DNA of 64,000 nucleotides, taken from Zanthoxylum bungeanum. Lineage: Eukaryota; Streptophyta; Magnoliopsida; Sapindales; Rutaceae. The position numbers and the translations under genes were made by a program. Positions within the stretch are counted from its first letter, which is position 1; every line of letters begins with the position of its first letter. The stretch is taken from NCBI GenBank assembly GCA_019454045.1, contig SKCR01035539.1, forward strand, positions 16,918 to 80,917, in the 5' to 3' direction. Below the pieces are notes generated by a model, which worked only from the letters and a program-made list of their open reading frames with translations, made no database searches and had not been told where the DNA came from. Below, piece after piece: positions 11,466 to 23,400 of this stretch.

Positions 11466-13458
11466 ATTAGTGCCGACCACATTCAAACAGAAGAGTATTT
11501 TACATGCATCATATACAAATCCAAATACTCAACATAAATGAAAAGCCAAAAGGTGGTACAAGGTTAGAAACTTGAAACCAACACTTAAATCAAGTTTCTA
11601 AAACACCATTACAAGCCTCACCACAATGAAATAATTACAGAACAATTCTAGGTCATCTAAGAGTGGGTCAATAACTCTAGAATGGCAACTAGTTTCTTAA
11701 ACCATTAATAGAATACTTATTAACTCATTAGTAACATTCTATGATCTTTATACATGCTAAACCCTTTCCAAAAACTTCCATTCTCCAAAAATACATAGAA
11801 TAAAGAATTGAAAAACATAAGAACATCACAAGATGAAGACCACAACAAGAGGAACATTTTTCTCTTTAATGGCAAGTTGGAAATACTTACTAAATTCCAA
11901 GCTTTTCCTTGTTTTTGCTTTTCTTTCTCTCAAGCTTCTATGTCTTCTTTCAATGGAGTTTTAGGTAAAGTGTGAAAAGGTTATTAAACCCTAAATGAAA
12001 CAAAACAATATATACTTGTGTATTTTTTGCCTTGGCCGAAAATTGCCAAAGGAAATTAACAAGAAATTTGTTTTAATTTCATTTGAATTTCAACTTGTAA
12101 CTTGATTAAATGATCATTACATTTTAATGATAAATTCAACCAAGTCAACAATTTCAACTTAGCCATTAAAACAAATATCATAACTTTAAAATATCTATAC
12201 TTTAATTAATTTAATCATTTAACAATTAAATAATCAATTAATTAATTAAATACAAATATATTAAATATATGTATAATATTTACATTAAATATTAAATACA
12301 TATATTCATTTATGATATTAGTCAAATATCTCATTTTGACAATTAATTAATGTGTATTTGAATTAATCAAGTATTAAATGCAAATACACAAAAAATTAAG
12401 GAAATGACTATCGGGTCCCATCACATGTATTTTGCGTTTAACCTTTAAACGAATTTATAAATAATCAATATTATTTATATATGTTGCCCTAGTGCTCTAC
12501 GAGTATATTTCATTAGTGAGACTCTCTAGATTCAGGCATATCCGTCACGAAATCCAATTTCGTGTCCATAATTTATCCACCCGTAAATTATGACGACCCC
12601 GGATAAACTCGCTGAATCATACAAGTCGAGGTCATGGCAAATGTATAATTCATCCGTCACAGGTATCCGGATAAATCCCAGAGATATAGATGTAAACGTC
12701 AAATCTCTATGGGGATTATCCAGTCGACTATTCTATTAGCAATCTCTAAAAGAGTGTTTAGAACTAGCTTCTAAACTTTACCACGGACCCATGGTTTTAT
12801 CTGATTGCTAATCATATGGACTACCTATGCTCTGGTACACAGAACTGACGGATCCTATCTTGATACACATAGGACACCCTGAGGATCTATCTACACCCAA
12901 CGAACAGGCGGAGGTCTGATCTAAATAGATCGGTGACGTGACTGCCATCTAAGTGTAGAAGATGTCTCATGTGCACACAATGTCATCTCAAGTCTAAGAA
13001 TCACAAGTGCTACTCAACCCGAGAAGATTCTTATTGACGTTGGTGTACCATCCATTAAGAATCTTCGGTGATTCGTTCAGTGTTTATCCGCTATAAACAC
13101 CCACACGTCTATACTAGTCTCCAAGACTAATGGTTCATTGAGAAACCATTGGAATCATATATTCCAATATACGACATGTACCGGTCTCAACGGGTTTACT
13201 TTACTGACCAAGTAGTGTAAACCTTGACCAGGAACTGTCTGAGAATGACAACGTCATGATACTACTCAATATCAGTTGCGACACTTTTGCAACAGTACCA
13301 TGACTAATCATTCTAAGGTCATTACGTATTTACCATATATAAAGATAGATTATATTATAGAAACTGCATATATTATTCATAATAATATTGTTTTACAGAA
13401 GTATTCAAAAGAAATACAACCGAGAATTGGCGCTCTGAGCACCAACCCCAACACTAGC

Positions 13459-13728
13459 TTAGTATAAATTCATAAGGATGCGTCTCAAGAATTCATTCCT
13501 TACTCAGCCATCGATAATGAATTATCTCTTATCTATGCCAAACACCATTCCTTATGTCTTAAAATGCTCTGTTTGTGCTTTTCCCTACAAAAATAACACA
13601 CAAAATTAAAAACTCTACAACATGTATACACAAAATATAAAAATAAAAATTACAACAAAGTGCATGGGTTGCCTCCATGCTAGCGCTAAATTTTTCGTCT
13701 TCAGCCAGACGTTACTGAAATCCATCTG
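13459..13728 (-). other. Internal spacer between gag-like ORF and nested solo LTR
   Basis: Non-coding residue of the Athila-like internal region, with a trace of coding-like sequence near 13660-13700. Before the solo LTR arrived, the gag-like stop and the LOG start were only about 0.5 kb apart. Confidence 0.5.
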
Positions 13729-14988
13729 TTAATGAGGTTTCAGCGTCATTTTGGATGTCCGATTAAAGACAATCCCGTGAGCGTTGCTTTTAAAAGGTCT
13801 CTTCCAACGGTAAAGGGGCAAAAAGACTTTTGTCTCATTCAGTGCTCGTGCCACCTTCTTAAACATTGTCGCTCCAATGGTTCCTGAAAAGAAAGAAATA
13901 AAATCAGGAGGTCTCGTATGGTGCTTGACTTGGAATGGAAGTTCCCTTCTGTCAAACTTCTGGTTGATATCTTTAAATTGTACTCCCCAAAACAGTGATG
14001 TTTCTCTTGAATGCTCTGGATCTTCAATTTGGTCTGACAATTGCTCCTCCATTTACTCTGTTTCTTGCTCCACCTTTTCTTCACAGATGTATTTTAGGAT
14101 TTCCGCGTTCAGTTCTTCATCTGTCATCTGTGAAAAACATGCTTCATAAGTGTCAACCTGAGGATGTAAAGATGTTTCTGACATTAGGTCTTCATCCTCT
14201 GATACGACTGGAATGGATGGTTCAGGTATATCTTCATCAAACATCATGGTAAAGCATGCTCCAAGATCTTCATTTTGAGGATTGAAAGTTTGATCCTCCG
14301 TTGTTGGTGCAGTTGGTACGAATAGATCAGCTTCATCCTCGTCAGAATCTGAATAATAAAAGTCAAATAGAGACTTCGCTGGTTTGGGCTCCTGAACTGA
14401 TACCTCTGGTTGTTGATACTGCTCAGCCTCCTCCTTTGTTAAGGTGTCATTGTGGATCTCTGGGTACTCGAAGGCTTTGTCAGTTTTATCTGATAATTCT
14501 TCTTGAGGTAATTGTCTCGTTTGATCTGTCAGTCTCTGAATGAATTCTGATTGTCTCTGAATACTTTCAAATTGATTCTGGCATGTTTCAAGCATTGTAT
14601 CCAACTTTTCGTCTTGTTTCTTGACCCAATCTTTGAGCATGTCAATCATCTGATCTTCCTCAGATGGTTCTGATTGTTGATGGAAATCGAAGGTGGGTAG
14701 TGGATAAGATGGAAAGTATGATGGTTCTTCATACCATGAAGGATTTTGATAGCTCTGCCACCCTGGATTGTAGTTGTACTCACAATGATCTCTCGGGTGG
14801 TTACCATTACATATGTCACATCTCTCCATTGCATCTTGTTGAGCAAATGTGGTATTGCTTGGTTCTGGCATCCAGTGATAGTTGTTGGGCTGGACAACAG
14901 GCCTCGGAAAACCTGACTGTTGCTCCCAGATTTGGGGTGTATCTTTTAGTAAAGCTCGTGATCTTTCAATCTCCCAATAATGTTCCAT
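13729..14988 (-). pseudogene. Gag-like protein of the Athila-like element, split by an in-frame stop
   Basis: The first frame (14053-14988) codes for 311 aa starting MEHYWEIERSRALL shortly after the primer-binding site. It has a CDICNGNHPRDHC zinc knuckle (CX2CX4HX4C, about residues 57-69), a Tyr/Pro-rich stretch, a Gln-rich helical part and a long acidic tail. A TAA at 14053-14055 is followed directly, in the same frame, by ATG and another 107 aa (13729-14052), suggesting a single original ORF of about 420 aa. The usual upstream gag core seems to be missing, because the ORF begins only about 110 bp from the primer-binding site. A reduced gag of this kind could still aid RNA packaging by a helper element. 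Function is inferred. Confidence 0.75.
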
Positions 14989-15094
14989 TTTTCAATCATC
15001 TGAAAACAAAAGAAAGAAATTACAGATAAAAATAAAGAAAATTAGATACAAGTAAATTAGATAGCTTCAAAATTAATAACTCAAGAAAAATAAG

Positions 15095-15112
15095 TCCCCG
15101 ACAACGGCGCCA
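15095..15112 (-). other. Primer-binding site (tRNA-Asp type)
   Basis: Minus-strand TGGCGCCGTTGTCGGGGA, six bases from the end of the 5' LTR. It differs by one base from the perfect complement of the tRNA-Asp 3' end (TGGCGCCGTTGCCGGGGA) as recalled for Athila-type elements. It fixes the element orientation as minus. Confidence 0.85.
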
Positions 15113-16408
15113 AAAACTTGACCGGCGTAAACACACACGTATAACACAAGAGCACGTATCGTTCAAGAAGAATAATAATATCGATCCCACGAGGACTTAA
15201 TTCCTACCGTTGTTATTAATTATTGATACTATTTATTTACAGGTATCTAATTATAGGGAGAATGGATTTGATTTCTTTTGGTTGGTTGAATGAGGATTTG
15301 CTAATTAAAATACTTAAAGATAAAAACAGACTCAAAAGAAAATACTAAGGAAAATAAAAGAAAAGACTCAAAGATCTAAGGTCGTGATTCCACACAATAT
15401 TATATAAAGATGAATTGATTCTTTTATATATGTGGAATAAATCAGATTGCTAACCTGGAACACGAAAATACGCAAAAGCCTCTGTCGATGGTCAGACGCA
15501 AATACCCAGTATAACCCAATTGAACAATATGTCTATGTCAACCAAATTACCTGGATTCATTAAGATCAAGTTCCAATTATGGCTACCTCCGCCCGACAGG
15601 TATATGTCTATCCTTTAAGGAAATCTATTAAAGGGTTTTCTATCCTCAAGGAAGATCGTGGGCTATTGAATCTAAGGCTGAAACTTAAAATCCATATGTC
15701 TAGTTCATTTTAAGTTTACCACATCAATCTTATTGGTGATCAGACAACAAGAAGCATTAAGCTTAAAACTAAATAAACAAACTAAAGAATTACCCAATAA
15801 ATAATTAAATCAATTATTAAGCCTAGTAATAGTGTTTCATCACTTCCCTAAAATAAAATAAAATGCTGGGGTTAGAGGATCCACATTTAATATTTCTTAT
15901 CTAGGAATCTCACTTATTATAATATATAAATTATTTTCTGTTCTGCTTTCTCAGGAATTAAGAATATTAAACATTTAAAACCAGCCATATAGGCGGTAAT
16001 CCATTTAGTCCAATTACACCAGCCATATAGGTGGTAATTATCTATCACATAAAGACCAGCCATATAGGCGGTAAAATAATTTATATTTAGACCGACCATA
16101 TAGGCGGTAATAAAGTCTGCCATTAATTAATCCGGTTAAATTATAATTTATAAATTATAATTAAGTGAGATTTACCTAGATAATTATATTAAATGTTTCA
16201 CTTTTTACCCCAGCGGTAAATTAACTACAAAACATAAAGTAAAAAAGTAAATAAAATTTTATTACAAAAAGTAAAAGTGCATAATTAAAAATACTAAAAG
16301 TAAAAATGCTAAATTAAAATTACAAAAACTAAAACACATAAGATGCAATCCTTAGAGTCCTTACAAAACTCAAGGAAGACATGATTTGAATTCTGAAATC
16401 GAGTTGAA

Positions 16409-16416
16409 TTTATAAG
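16409..16416 (-). promoter_or_regulatory. LTR TATA box
   Basis: CTTATAAA on the minus strand, just downstream of the G-box array. The same position reads CCTATAAA in the 3' LTR and CTATAAATAG in the plus-strand solo LTR (3151-3160). Conservation in three copies supports a pol II promoter. Confidence 0.65.
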
Positions 16417-16526
16417 CGCGGATATGGGGTCAGCGTCGCGACGCCAAGCCAGTGTCGCGACGCCGGTGATTGTCGATGTGGCACGCTCTGGTTCGTCGGC
16501 TTAGATTCTGGATAAGGTGATAAGGT

Positions 16527-16906
16527 GACACGTGGCAAAGTGGTTGGGATCTTAATTATTGTGACACGTGGCGGCTTCTGATTGGTCAGCTCAGATTCTT
16601 ATCCGCCACGTGTTGATTTCAGATAAGTTTATCAATAATTGATGCTGACGTGGTGATGATGTGGCGCTGACGTGGCACACGTGGCGAAAGGGACTGTCGG
16701 CACCATAGAATTACGACACGTGGCACGCTGTTATTGGTTGATGATGATGTGGTACTTTGACTCGGTCAACCGGTGATGTGGATGATGACGTGGCAGACAC
16801 GTGGAGTGACACGTGGCGACACGTGGAAATGGCGACTGTCGGCACTGTATGATGATGACACGTGGCACGGCGCACGTTAGCAGATCGGCTGTGATGGTGA
16901 CACGTG
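16527..16906 (-). promoter_or_regulatory. Array of ten G-boxes (CACGTG) in U3 of the 5' LTR
   Basis: Ten CACGTG hexamers in about 380 bp, mainly as gacacgtggc, plus TGACGTGG sites. In element sense the array sits upstream of the TATA box. Such clusters are typical binding targets for bZIP (ABF/GBF) and bHLH factors in plants. Response to ABA or light is inferred only from the motif. Confidence 0.7.
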
Positions 16907-17236
16907 GCACGACGCACTTTAGCAAAGTCAAATTTCCTCAGATTCTGACTTGTGGACCCGGTGCACGTTAGCACTGTTCGGCGCATGTTAGGCGTCGCGA
17001 CGCCAAAGGCTTGCGCGTCGCGACGCGAGAAATGACCATTTTGCCCTTTTCGTCCAATTTTCACTGTTTTGGCCCAAATCACCTCCAGAGTGTCCTGAAA
17101 CTTTATTTATCTACAAAATAACACAAAACACATCAAAATATTCACAAAACTCAAGAAACTATACAAAATATTAGGTCAAATGTGTGGGAAATAGTGATAT
17201 AATTACCACTCATCAGGTAGCATTAATTGGAACTTG

Positions 17237-19190
17237 TGTCGGGTACTAATGTCAAACCAAGATCATATTAAGCATGAAATCATGTGAATATGAAAAGAAG
17301 TATAGCGGAAATATACTCACTTTGATCGGTTATAGGATGTGTAGAAAAATTTTTTTTTGCTCTCTTTGAAGTTGTTCCAAGCTCATCCAAAGTATGTGAA
17401 TCAAGCTCCAAGCTTTGATCTTTGATTCCAAGCTCAATAGGAATGGTTTCCCTATCACCTTTGTATGATTCTTTGTGTGCTAGCAATGGAGAAATTTGCA
17501 ACAAAATTCCCCTTCTTCTTCCTTGTGACTCTCGGCCAAGCCAAGATTAGGGAGAATGAGAGTGTTTTGGGCGTGAATGAGAAGAGAGGAGAGAGTGAGT
17601 GACTTGAGTGAAAAAGTTGTATTTGATTTTCCAAAAATCAAAATGTCATATACCAAAATCATATTTGGTAAAAAGTCACTCAAGTCAATCAAGTTGAGTG
17701 TTTAGTAAGCCACCACCAACTCACCAAATTCCATCACCAAAAAGGTGAGTAAAGTGACAAGTGATGTGATTTGTGTGGGTCCCACTTGAATTCAAAATCC
17801 GAGTGGGCCCGCAAACACATTCCGGGCTCGCGTTCGTTAATTCCGAATTAACGAATTTTCCGTTGCGACTTAATTAAATCAAATTTAATTAAATAATAAT
17901 GCCTCGCAAAATTATTATTAAAGTCGCTCGTGAATTAATTCTAAATTAATTCGTTCGCCCGAATTAAAATCCAATTTTAATTTCGTTATGAAATCTAATT
18001 TCATTTAATATATCAAATATATTATTTTATCGATTAATTCCGAATTAATTGTTCTTTCTCTACTAATTGAATTTTATCCCAGATAAAATATCGCCGTAAT
18101 TAATCATAGATTAATTTGGTCTCTCTTATAATTAATCCCAGATTAATTATGTTCTAGTCATACGTTATCGGTGAATCTTCGGGAAGCGACCCATGAAATC
18201 CCTGGATATGTTGGCAGTAAATCCGGTCGTCGGACTATACGAATACGTGCGTACTCGGTACCACGTTTTTATCGATTTACGAGACATGGTTGGCTTCTAG
18301 CAAAGCACCGTGCCTACCCAATTCTCCAGAAATATTCTTTAAGGAATATATAATCTTTGTCAAGTGTAGTATACGTAGTATTGCATATTGCGATCCAGTA
18401 TCAGATGTCACATGCAAGGCCTTAGGCTGGAATAGTGTCTGCCCCGTACGAAGCATATATCGGATCACAAGCAACTAGTCTCTATAATCGGATAATCATG
18501 ACCTTGTCATATTATCCCGATAGTTGCAACATAATAGAGAACCGGTTCTGTATCCCTGCGTGATCATCATCACCATATGACTGAAGTGATACTTTTGTCT
18601 TGACATCACACCCAATATACTACGATTCTCAATAAACCCAGAAGAGGCGTACACATAACCTGTTAAAGTCCCGGACGACCAAAACCAAAGCGTATTGATT
18701 GTCGCAAGTACTAGCGATGCAAGTCTCAGGTTAAGACCAAATACACCTACCCTGATGCGGATTCCTATAGATACATAGTCATACAACCAATGGGATTCTG
18801 CGGGGTCTATCCAGAGCGAAGCTGTTTCCGTACCATCGGTAAACACAACCTCCTATCACACTTGCATAAGTATCCAATACTTAAATATATGAGAACTATG
18901 TGTTACGCTTCCATAACACGCACAAGTGCAATACTAGTCTATTCTGCATTATCGATGTCCAGTCTCGATAATACTACGACTAGGGATATTTAATGATTAA
19001 ACCTTCGTGATTGATATTGTCTCATATCTTATAATCCGAAACTAATCATAAGGACTTTTATCATTTATATATTCAAGTAATCAAATTACAAAATGATAAA
19101 ATAGCAATTTCCATTGTCACACAGTTAATTTGTACAAAAACCACAATGTCTTTTACAAATAGTGTCGCTATGGGTCATAATTGTCCAACA
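17237..19190 (-). repeat. 3' LTR of the Copia element
   Basis: 1954 bp, aligned end to end with 34348-36303 with scattered substitutions. It starts TGTCGGGTACTAATG on the plus strand, where its partner reads TGTTGGGTTCTAATG. Open frames appearing in both copies (for example near 18277-18474) are chance frames in LTR DNA. Confidence 0.95.
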
Positions 19191-20386
19191 ATCTCCCACT
19201 TGGCCTATAGCCAGTCACTCAAGCATCTAACACCTGAACTATGTACATGTCGCTCAAACTTTTGCTGAGGAATAACTTTCGTCAGCGGATCTGCCTTGTT
19301 ATCATCTGATGTATTTTTATTCGATCATTACATCGCCACGATGTATGATTCGACGAATCAGATGAAATATTCGAAGTATATATTAGGATCGTTGATGAGA
19401 CCGTAATACTTTAGCTTGTGCTGTAGCCCAGCCCAGCTGCTAACAGAACTTTACCTAATCTAATTAGGATTATGTAGATCCAAAAGTGCTTCTTTTGCTC
19501 CCTCAGCTGCAGCAATGTTCCGCTTTTGTTATTTATTCGGCAACAATATCTTGCTTGGAAGATTTCCAGCTCACTGTTCCGTTATTCAAACTATGTAGTA
19601 CCTTTATTGCCACTTACAGTCATTTTTGTCGGTTTGGAAACTTGCAACGGTGAACCCAGTCACTTCAAGTTCTCTTTCTCCATGACTTAAGAAGGCATCT
19701 TTAGTTCGTCTAAGATACTTAATGATGTTCTTAACATCAATCCAGTGACCATCACCTGGATTGTCCTGATTTTGACTCCATATGCTCAAAGCATATGAGA
19801 CACCAGGTCACGTACATATTTTTAATGTACAAGTTCTCGGAGAGGGTCAACAACTTTTAGATCTATCCCAGTAGATCCTTATTCCTAGAATAAAGGTTGC
19901 ATCTCCCAAGTATTCCATGGATAATTTTAATGAAAGCCAAGCTTTCACCGATTGTATTATGGGAATGTCATTTCCAAGAAATTATATGTCATCATTATAT
20001 AGGACAATCATTATCAGTGCGCTCCCACTAACATTCTTAAATACACAAGAATCTTTACCGTTTTGAATGAAACCATATACTATTATGATCTTATCAAAAT
20101 GTTAGTTCCAAGAACGTAATGTTTGCTTCAATCTATAAATGGATCGATTTAACTTGCAAACCTTGTTTGCTTGTTTTGGTACGACAAAACCGTCAGGATG
20201 TTTTAAACATCCTCCAAAAGGTTTCCGTTAAGGAAAGCGATTTTGACGTCCATCTGTCATATTTCATAAATGAAATAAGCAGTTATAACAAACATTATAT
20301 GAATGGATTTAACATGGCAACATGTGAAAAAGTTTCGTCGTAGTCGACATTATGTCGTTGACGATAGGCTTTCTGTATAAGCTTTG
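19191..20386 (-). pseudogene. Copia pol remnant: RT C-terminus and RNase H
   Basis: Minus-strand translation around 19604-19789 reads NPGDGHWIDVKNIIKYLRRT and continues to a TVASFQTDKND stretch, typical of the Copia RT-RNase H junction, with the catalytic D of the usual YTDASF motif changed to V. Near 20180-20300 there are traces of the MDVKTAFLNG region of RT. Multiple stops and indels; no functional product. The gene is cut at 20386 by the Gypsy insertion and resumes at 29764. Confidence 0.75.
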
Positions 20387-23065
20387 TGTGGGAACATAGA
20401 AACTGGGCGACGCATGCTGTTCCGGGCTCGCGGCCTGGTTGGAGTACGGAGTAGCCCGCGGGGGACTAAACTGGAGAATAATGGAGTCGCCACCCGGTGT
20501 GAACCGGGAAAATGAGATTTAAGGCCGCACTCACCCCTCGCAAGGGAAGACCTCAAACCGTTGGGTTCGGAATGGTCCCTTAGTTATGCCACTTGTAATA
20601 AAATGATTTGTGCAATAATTCAACCAAGCCTAAGTAACATTTATTTCCAAGGAGTATTCTACTTTTAAGTTCACATGCACAAAAGTAATCATCATAACGG
20701 AAAACATGCAATAATACGAGACAATCTCATGAACATACTTCGATCATATAATGCGGAAAACGAAGAACATCCTAAACATAATGCAAATTCCAAATGCAAA
20801 ATAAATGACTAATCATGCTTGAATACCATCTCATGAACACATCAAATAAATAAATACAGGAATACAAATAGTATGATTGATTACATGATACAAGAGAAAT
20901 TACCTAAGAAACAATTATGCATGACATGTGATGAAAAAGACTCAATTCAGTGTGTGTGCGTTCGTGTAGCGTTCGTAAACGCGTTCGAACGGTAAACAGA
21001 AGGTTCGCGTTCGTGTAGCTTTCGAGAACGCGTTCGAACGGAACCAGACCTGATGCATGATAAAACAAAGGAAATACATGCGCGTTCATGTAGCGTTCGT
21101 AACGCATTCGAACGGTAAACAGAAGGTTCGCGTTTGTGTAGCGTTCGAGAACGCGTTCGAACGGGACCAGACCCGATGCATGATAAAACTACGAAAATAC
21201 GTGCGCGTTCGAGTAGCGTCCAAAAACGTGTTCGAACGTTAAACAGAAGGTTCGCGTTCGTGTAGCGTTCGAGAACGCGTTCGAACGGAACCAGACCTGA
21301 TGCATGCAACACATACATAGACAAATAAATCCACAATGTAGGACCTCACGTGTCCGATTGAACTCATTCTCATCCAATCATGTGTACCTCGTCCGGCGCG
21401 GCAAATCATCGTGGTAAAAGATTTTAACCCCTCGAAATAGAGGACCTTTAATCGCACTTACTAAGCCCATGCGCTAACAACACAATACATATATAAAAAG
21501 TAAAGACAACGATATCAGACTTCGTGTATCCGATTGAACATATCTCACATCCAATCGAATATACATTAACCGCCGCGGCAAAGCATTGTGGTAAAGGATT
21601 TTAACCTCTCAAAATAGAGGACCTTTAATCGCACTTACTAAGTCCATGCGCTTTATCTCATCACTATATATACCAATAACATGCGGAAATCACGTAGCGA
21701 ATAATAAACAAATCAAGATAACGTGAAATAAAATATTTGCCGTATACTCAAGTGGTACGTGGAGTTGTATCTCGAGTACAGATCATACTACCGTCTATTC
21801 GGGATCGGCTATGAAATTTATGTCCGGGTTTCCATCCTATATACCACAAGAGGCGACACATTTTCATTCATTCAATGGCCACAACACACATTATGCAACG
21901 ACTCTCATGCGAATAAAATTCAACAAACAATTAAAAGATGAATATAAAATAATGAGAAAGGTGCCCTCAGGTCTAACCTTTTATGTCAACTTTCGAAGTA
22001 CCGTACACGGTCGTCGGAAGGGTGGATGCTCCGCTACTCCTCCGATTCACTGGTTCAACGTTTCACTTCGCTGCTTCACTGTTCGGGCTGCTGTTTTCCC
22101 TCCGTTTCGCTGTTGTTTTACTGTTGTTTTGCTGCTGTATTCCGGTCACTGTTTTGGTGTTTTAGGCTAGTGTTTTGGAAGTTTTTGGGGGGTTGTTTTG
22201 GTGTGATTTGGGCTGCTGTTTGGGTGTGATTTTCAGTTAGTGTAGCGCGTAATGGGGTTGTGAGTTGTGAGTTCGTTGAAGTGGCCAAAGGCTATGGCCG
22301 TGCGTGGTCAAGGGATTATGTGTCTCGGCTGTGTGTTTGATTTGTGAGGGTTATGAGTGTGAGTTCGGTTGTGTCAATGAGCTTGGGTCTTTCTTGGGTG
22401 AATGAACTAGGGGTTTAGATGTGTGGTGAATGGTTCTTTTTATAGGCAAATGGCTAGGGCTTCTCCTTGCTTGACAAGGAAGGGATTTGGTGCATTAAGG
22501 GAGGATATGATTTAGTTTGAATAAGGAAAACCAAAGATTTGATTGGGGGACAAGATTGGTTCAAATTAGGGATATAATATATTTAATTTGTATTGTTTAG
22601 GCATGATATTTGTTAAGTTAGGAATACAATATTTTTAATTTGGAATAATATTTTGTTGATTGATTTTAATTAGGCATGATTTTATTTAATGTTTTATTTA
22701 ATTTGGTATATGATTTAATTAATATTTTATTTAATTTGGTTGTATTTTAAGGGCCTTGGGCGTGTGGGCCAAGGTGGCGGGCGTGTGGGCTTGGGTGTGA
22801 GGCTAACAGAAAAACCAGAAATACCGACGCCGTTCGAACGCCGATTCGAACGCTACACGAACGTCTGTAATCTGCTTGACGTTCGAACGTGGTCACGAAC
22901 GTAGCACAAACGAAAAACAGTGAACTTATGAAATGAATCTGATGACATAGTTATTCTGAATTTCCCATTCCGACGTCCGTTTCCCGCGACTTCCGCGACT
23001 TAAAAGTTAGTGCCTCCAAATAAGACTCAGCATAGGGACTTATATGCAAAAATGCAGTGCCTACA
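20387..23065 (-). repeat. 3' LTR of the Gypsy element
   Basis: 2679 bp, TGTGGGAACATAG to GTGCCTACA. It includes a minisatellite of inverted-repeat-rich units (20955-21300) and the flanking-like text ggcctcacgtgtccgattgaactc. Long frames in the minisatellite (for example 20947-21336) are repeat artefacts. Confidence 0.93.
20955..21300. repeat. Palindrome-rich minisatellite (gcgttcgtgtagcgttcg units)
   Basis: About six units of roughly 60 bp pair up into units of about 120 bp, each carrying gttcgtgtagcgttcg followed by acgcgttcgaacg and the spacer gaaccagacctgatgcatg. The matching array in the other LTR is at about 27665-28015, and short versions recur near the opposite LTR ends (22830-22915 and 29525-29610). 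Confidence 0.9.
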
Positions 23066-23224
23066 GTCGCCCCCACTTTGATGGGACTTGTGTAATGTGC
23101 AATAGTGACAATCTTATCAAAGTTATGCAATGCATTTTCACTTACCTGGCTCGCTAGCTGCCACTTGACTTGCCATGTGTTGAGTTGAGTTGATTTGGTG
23201 GTGAGGTGCTGCGACCCCTGGTTC

Positions 23225-23400
23225 ATTTTTGGAGTGCCATTTCCTGCATCTGTTGTGTGTGCTCCATTTTGGAGCGCCATTTTCGGCATATGTTATGTGT
23301 GCTTCATTTTGAAGCGCCATTTTCGGCATCTGTTGTGTGTGTTCCATTTTGAAGCGCCATTTTCGGCATCTGTTGTGTGTGCTCCATTTTTGGCGTCTAC
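23225..23400. repeat. 43-bp tandem repeat, about four copies
   Basis: Units of the form agcgccattttcggcatctg followed by ttgtgtgtgctccattttg. Located just inside the purine tract of the Gypsy element. The frames on both strands are repeat artefacts. Confidence 0.9.

Larger units (their letters stand above)
8647..13453 (-). mobile_element. Solo LTR nested in the Athila-like element, itself interrupted
   Basis: Pieces 8647-9056 and 11471-13453 join to about 2.4 kb. In minus sense it begins TGTTGGGGTTGGTGC and ends in ACA. The TSD ctagc lies at 8642-8646 and 13454-13458. It is closely related to the insert at 9057-11465, which aligns along most of its length. No coding sequence and no internal region, so a solo LTR. 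It separates the gag-like ORF from LOG and lies on the same strand about 230 bp upstream of the LOG ATG. Confidence 0.9.
4170..17215 (-). mobile_element. Athila-like LTR element without pol, carrying gag-like and LOG ORFs
   Basis: Complete element on the minus strand. The 5' LTR is 15119-17215 and the 3' LTR 4170-6228. The primer-binding site at 15095-15112 matches the 3' end of tRNA-Asp, as in Athila elements. A purine-rich tract (6229-6245) abuts the 3' LTR. A perfect TSD ggtag lies at 4165-4169 and 17216-17220. Without the nested solo LTRs it is about 8.2 kb. Its only coding content is a gag-like ORF with a zinc knuckle (13729-14988) and a LOG ORF (7759-8412). Protease, RT, RNase H and integrase were not found, so it is non-autonomous (TR-GAG/LARD-like) and must have moved with help from a relative. 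Confidence 0.9.
15119..17215 (-). repeat. 5' LTR of the LOG-carrying Athila-like element
   Basis: 2097 bp, starting TGATGAGTGGTAATTATATC in minus sense and ending CGGTCA. In element order it holds the GCGTCGCGACGC pair (16992-17026), the G-box array (about 16527-16906), another palindrome (16433-16444), a TATA-like box (16409-16416) and then the R/U5 part. Confidence 0.9.

Noticed and set aside
18171..18993. Cluster of frames conserved at 35282-36083
   Set aside because: Conservation is because the two regions are LTRs of one Copia element. The frames contain no known domain and lie in both strands.
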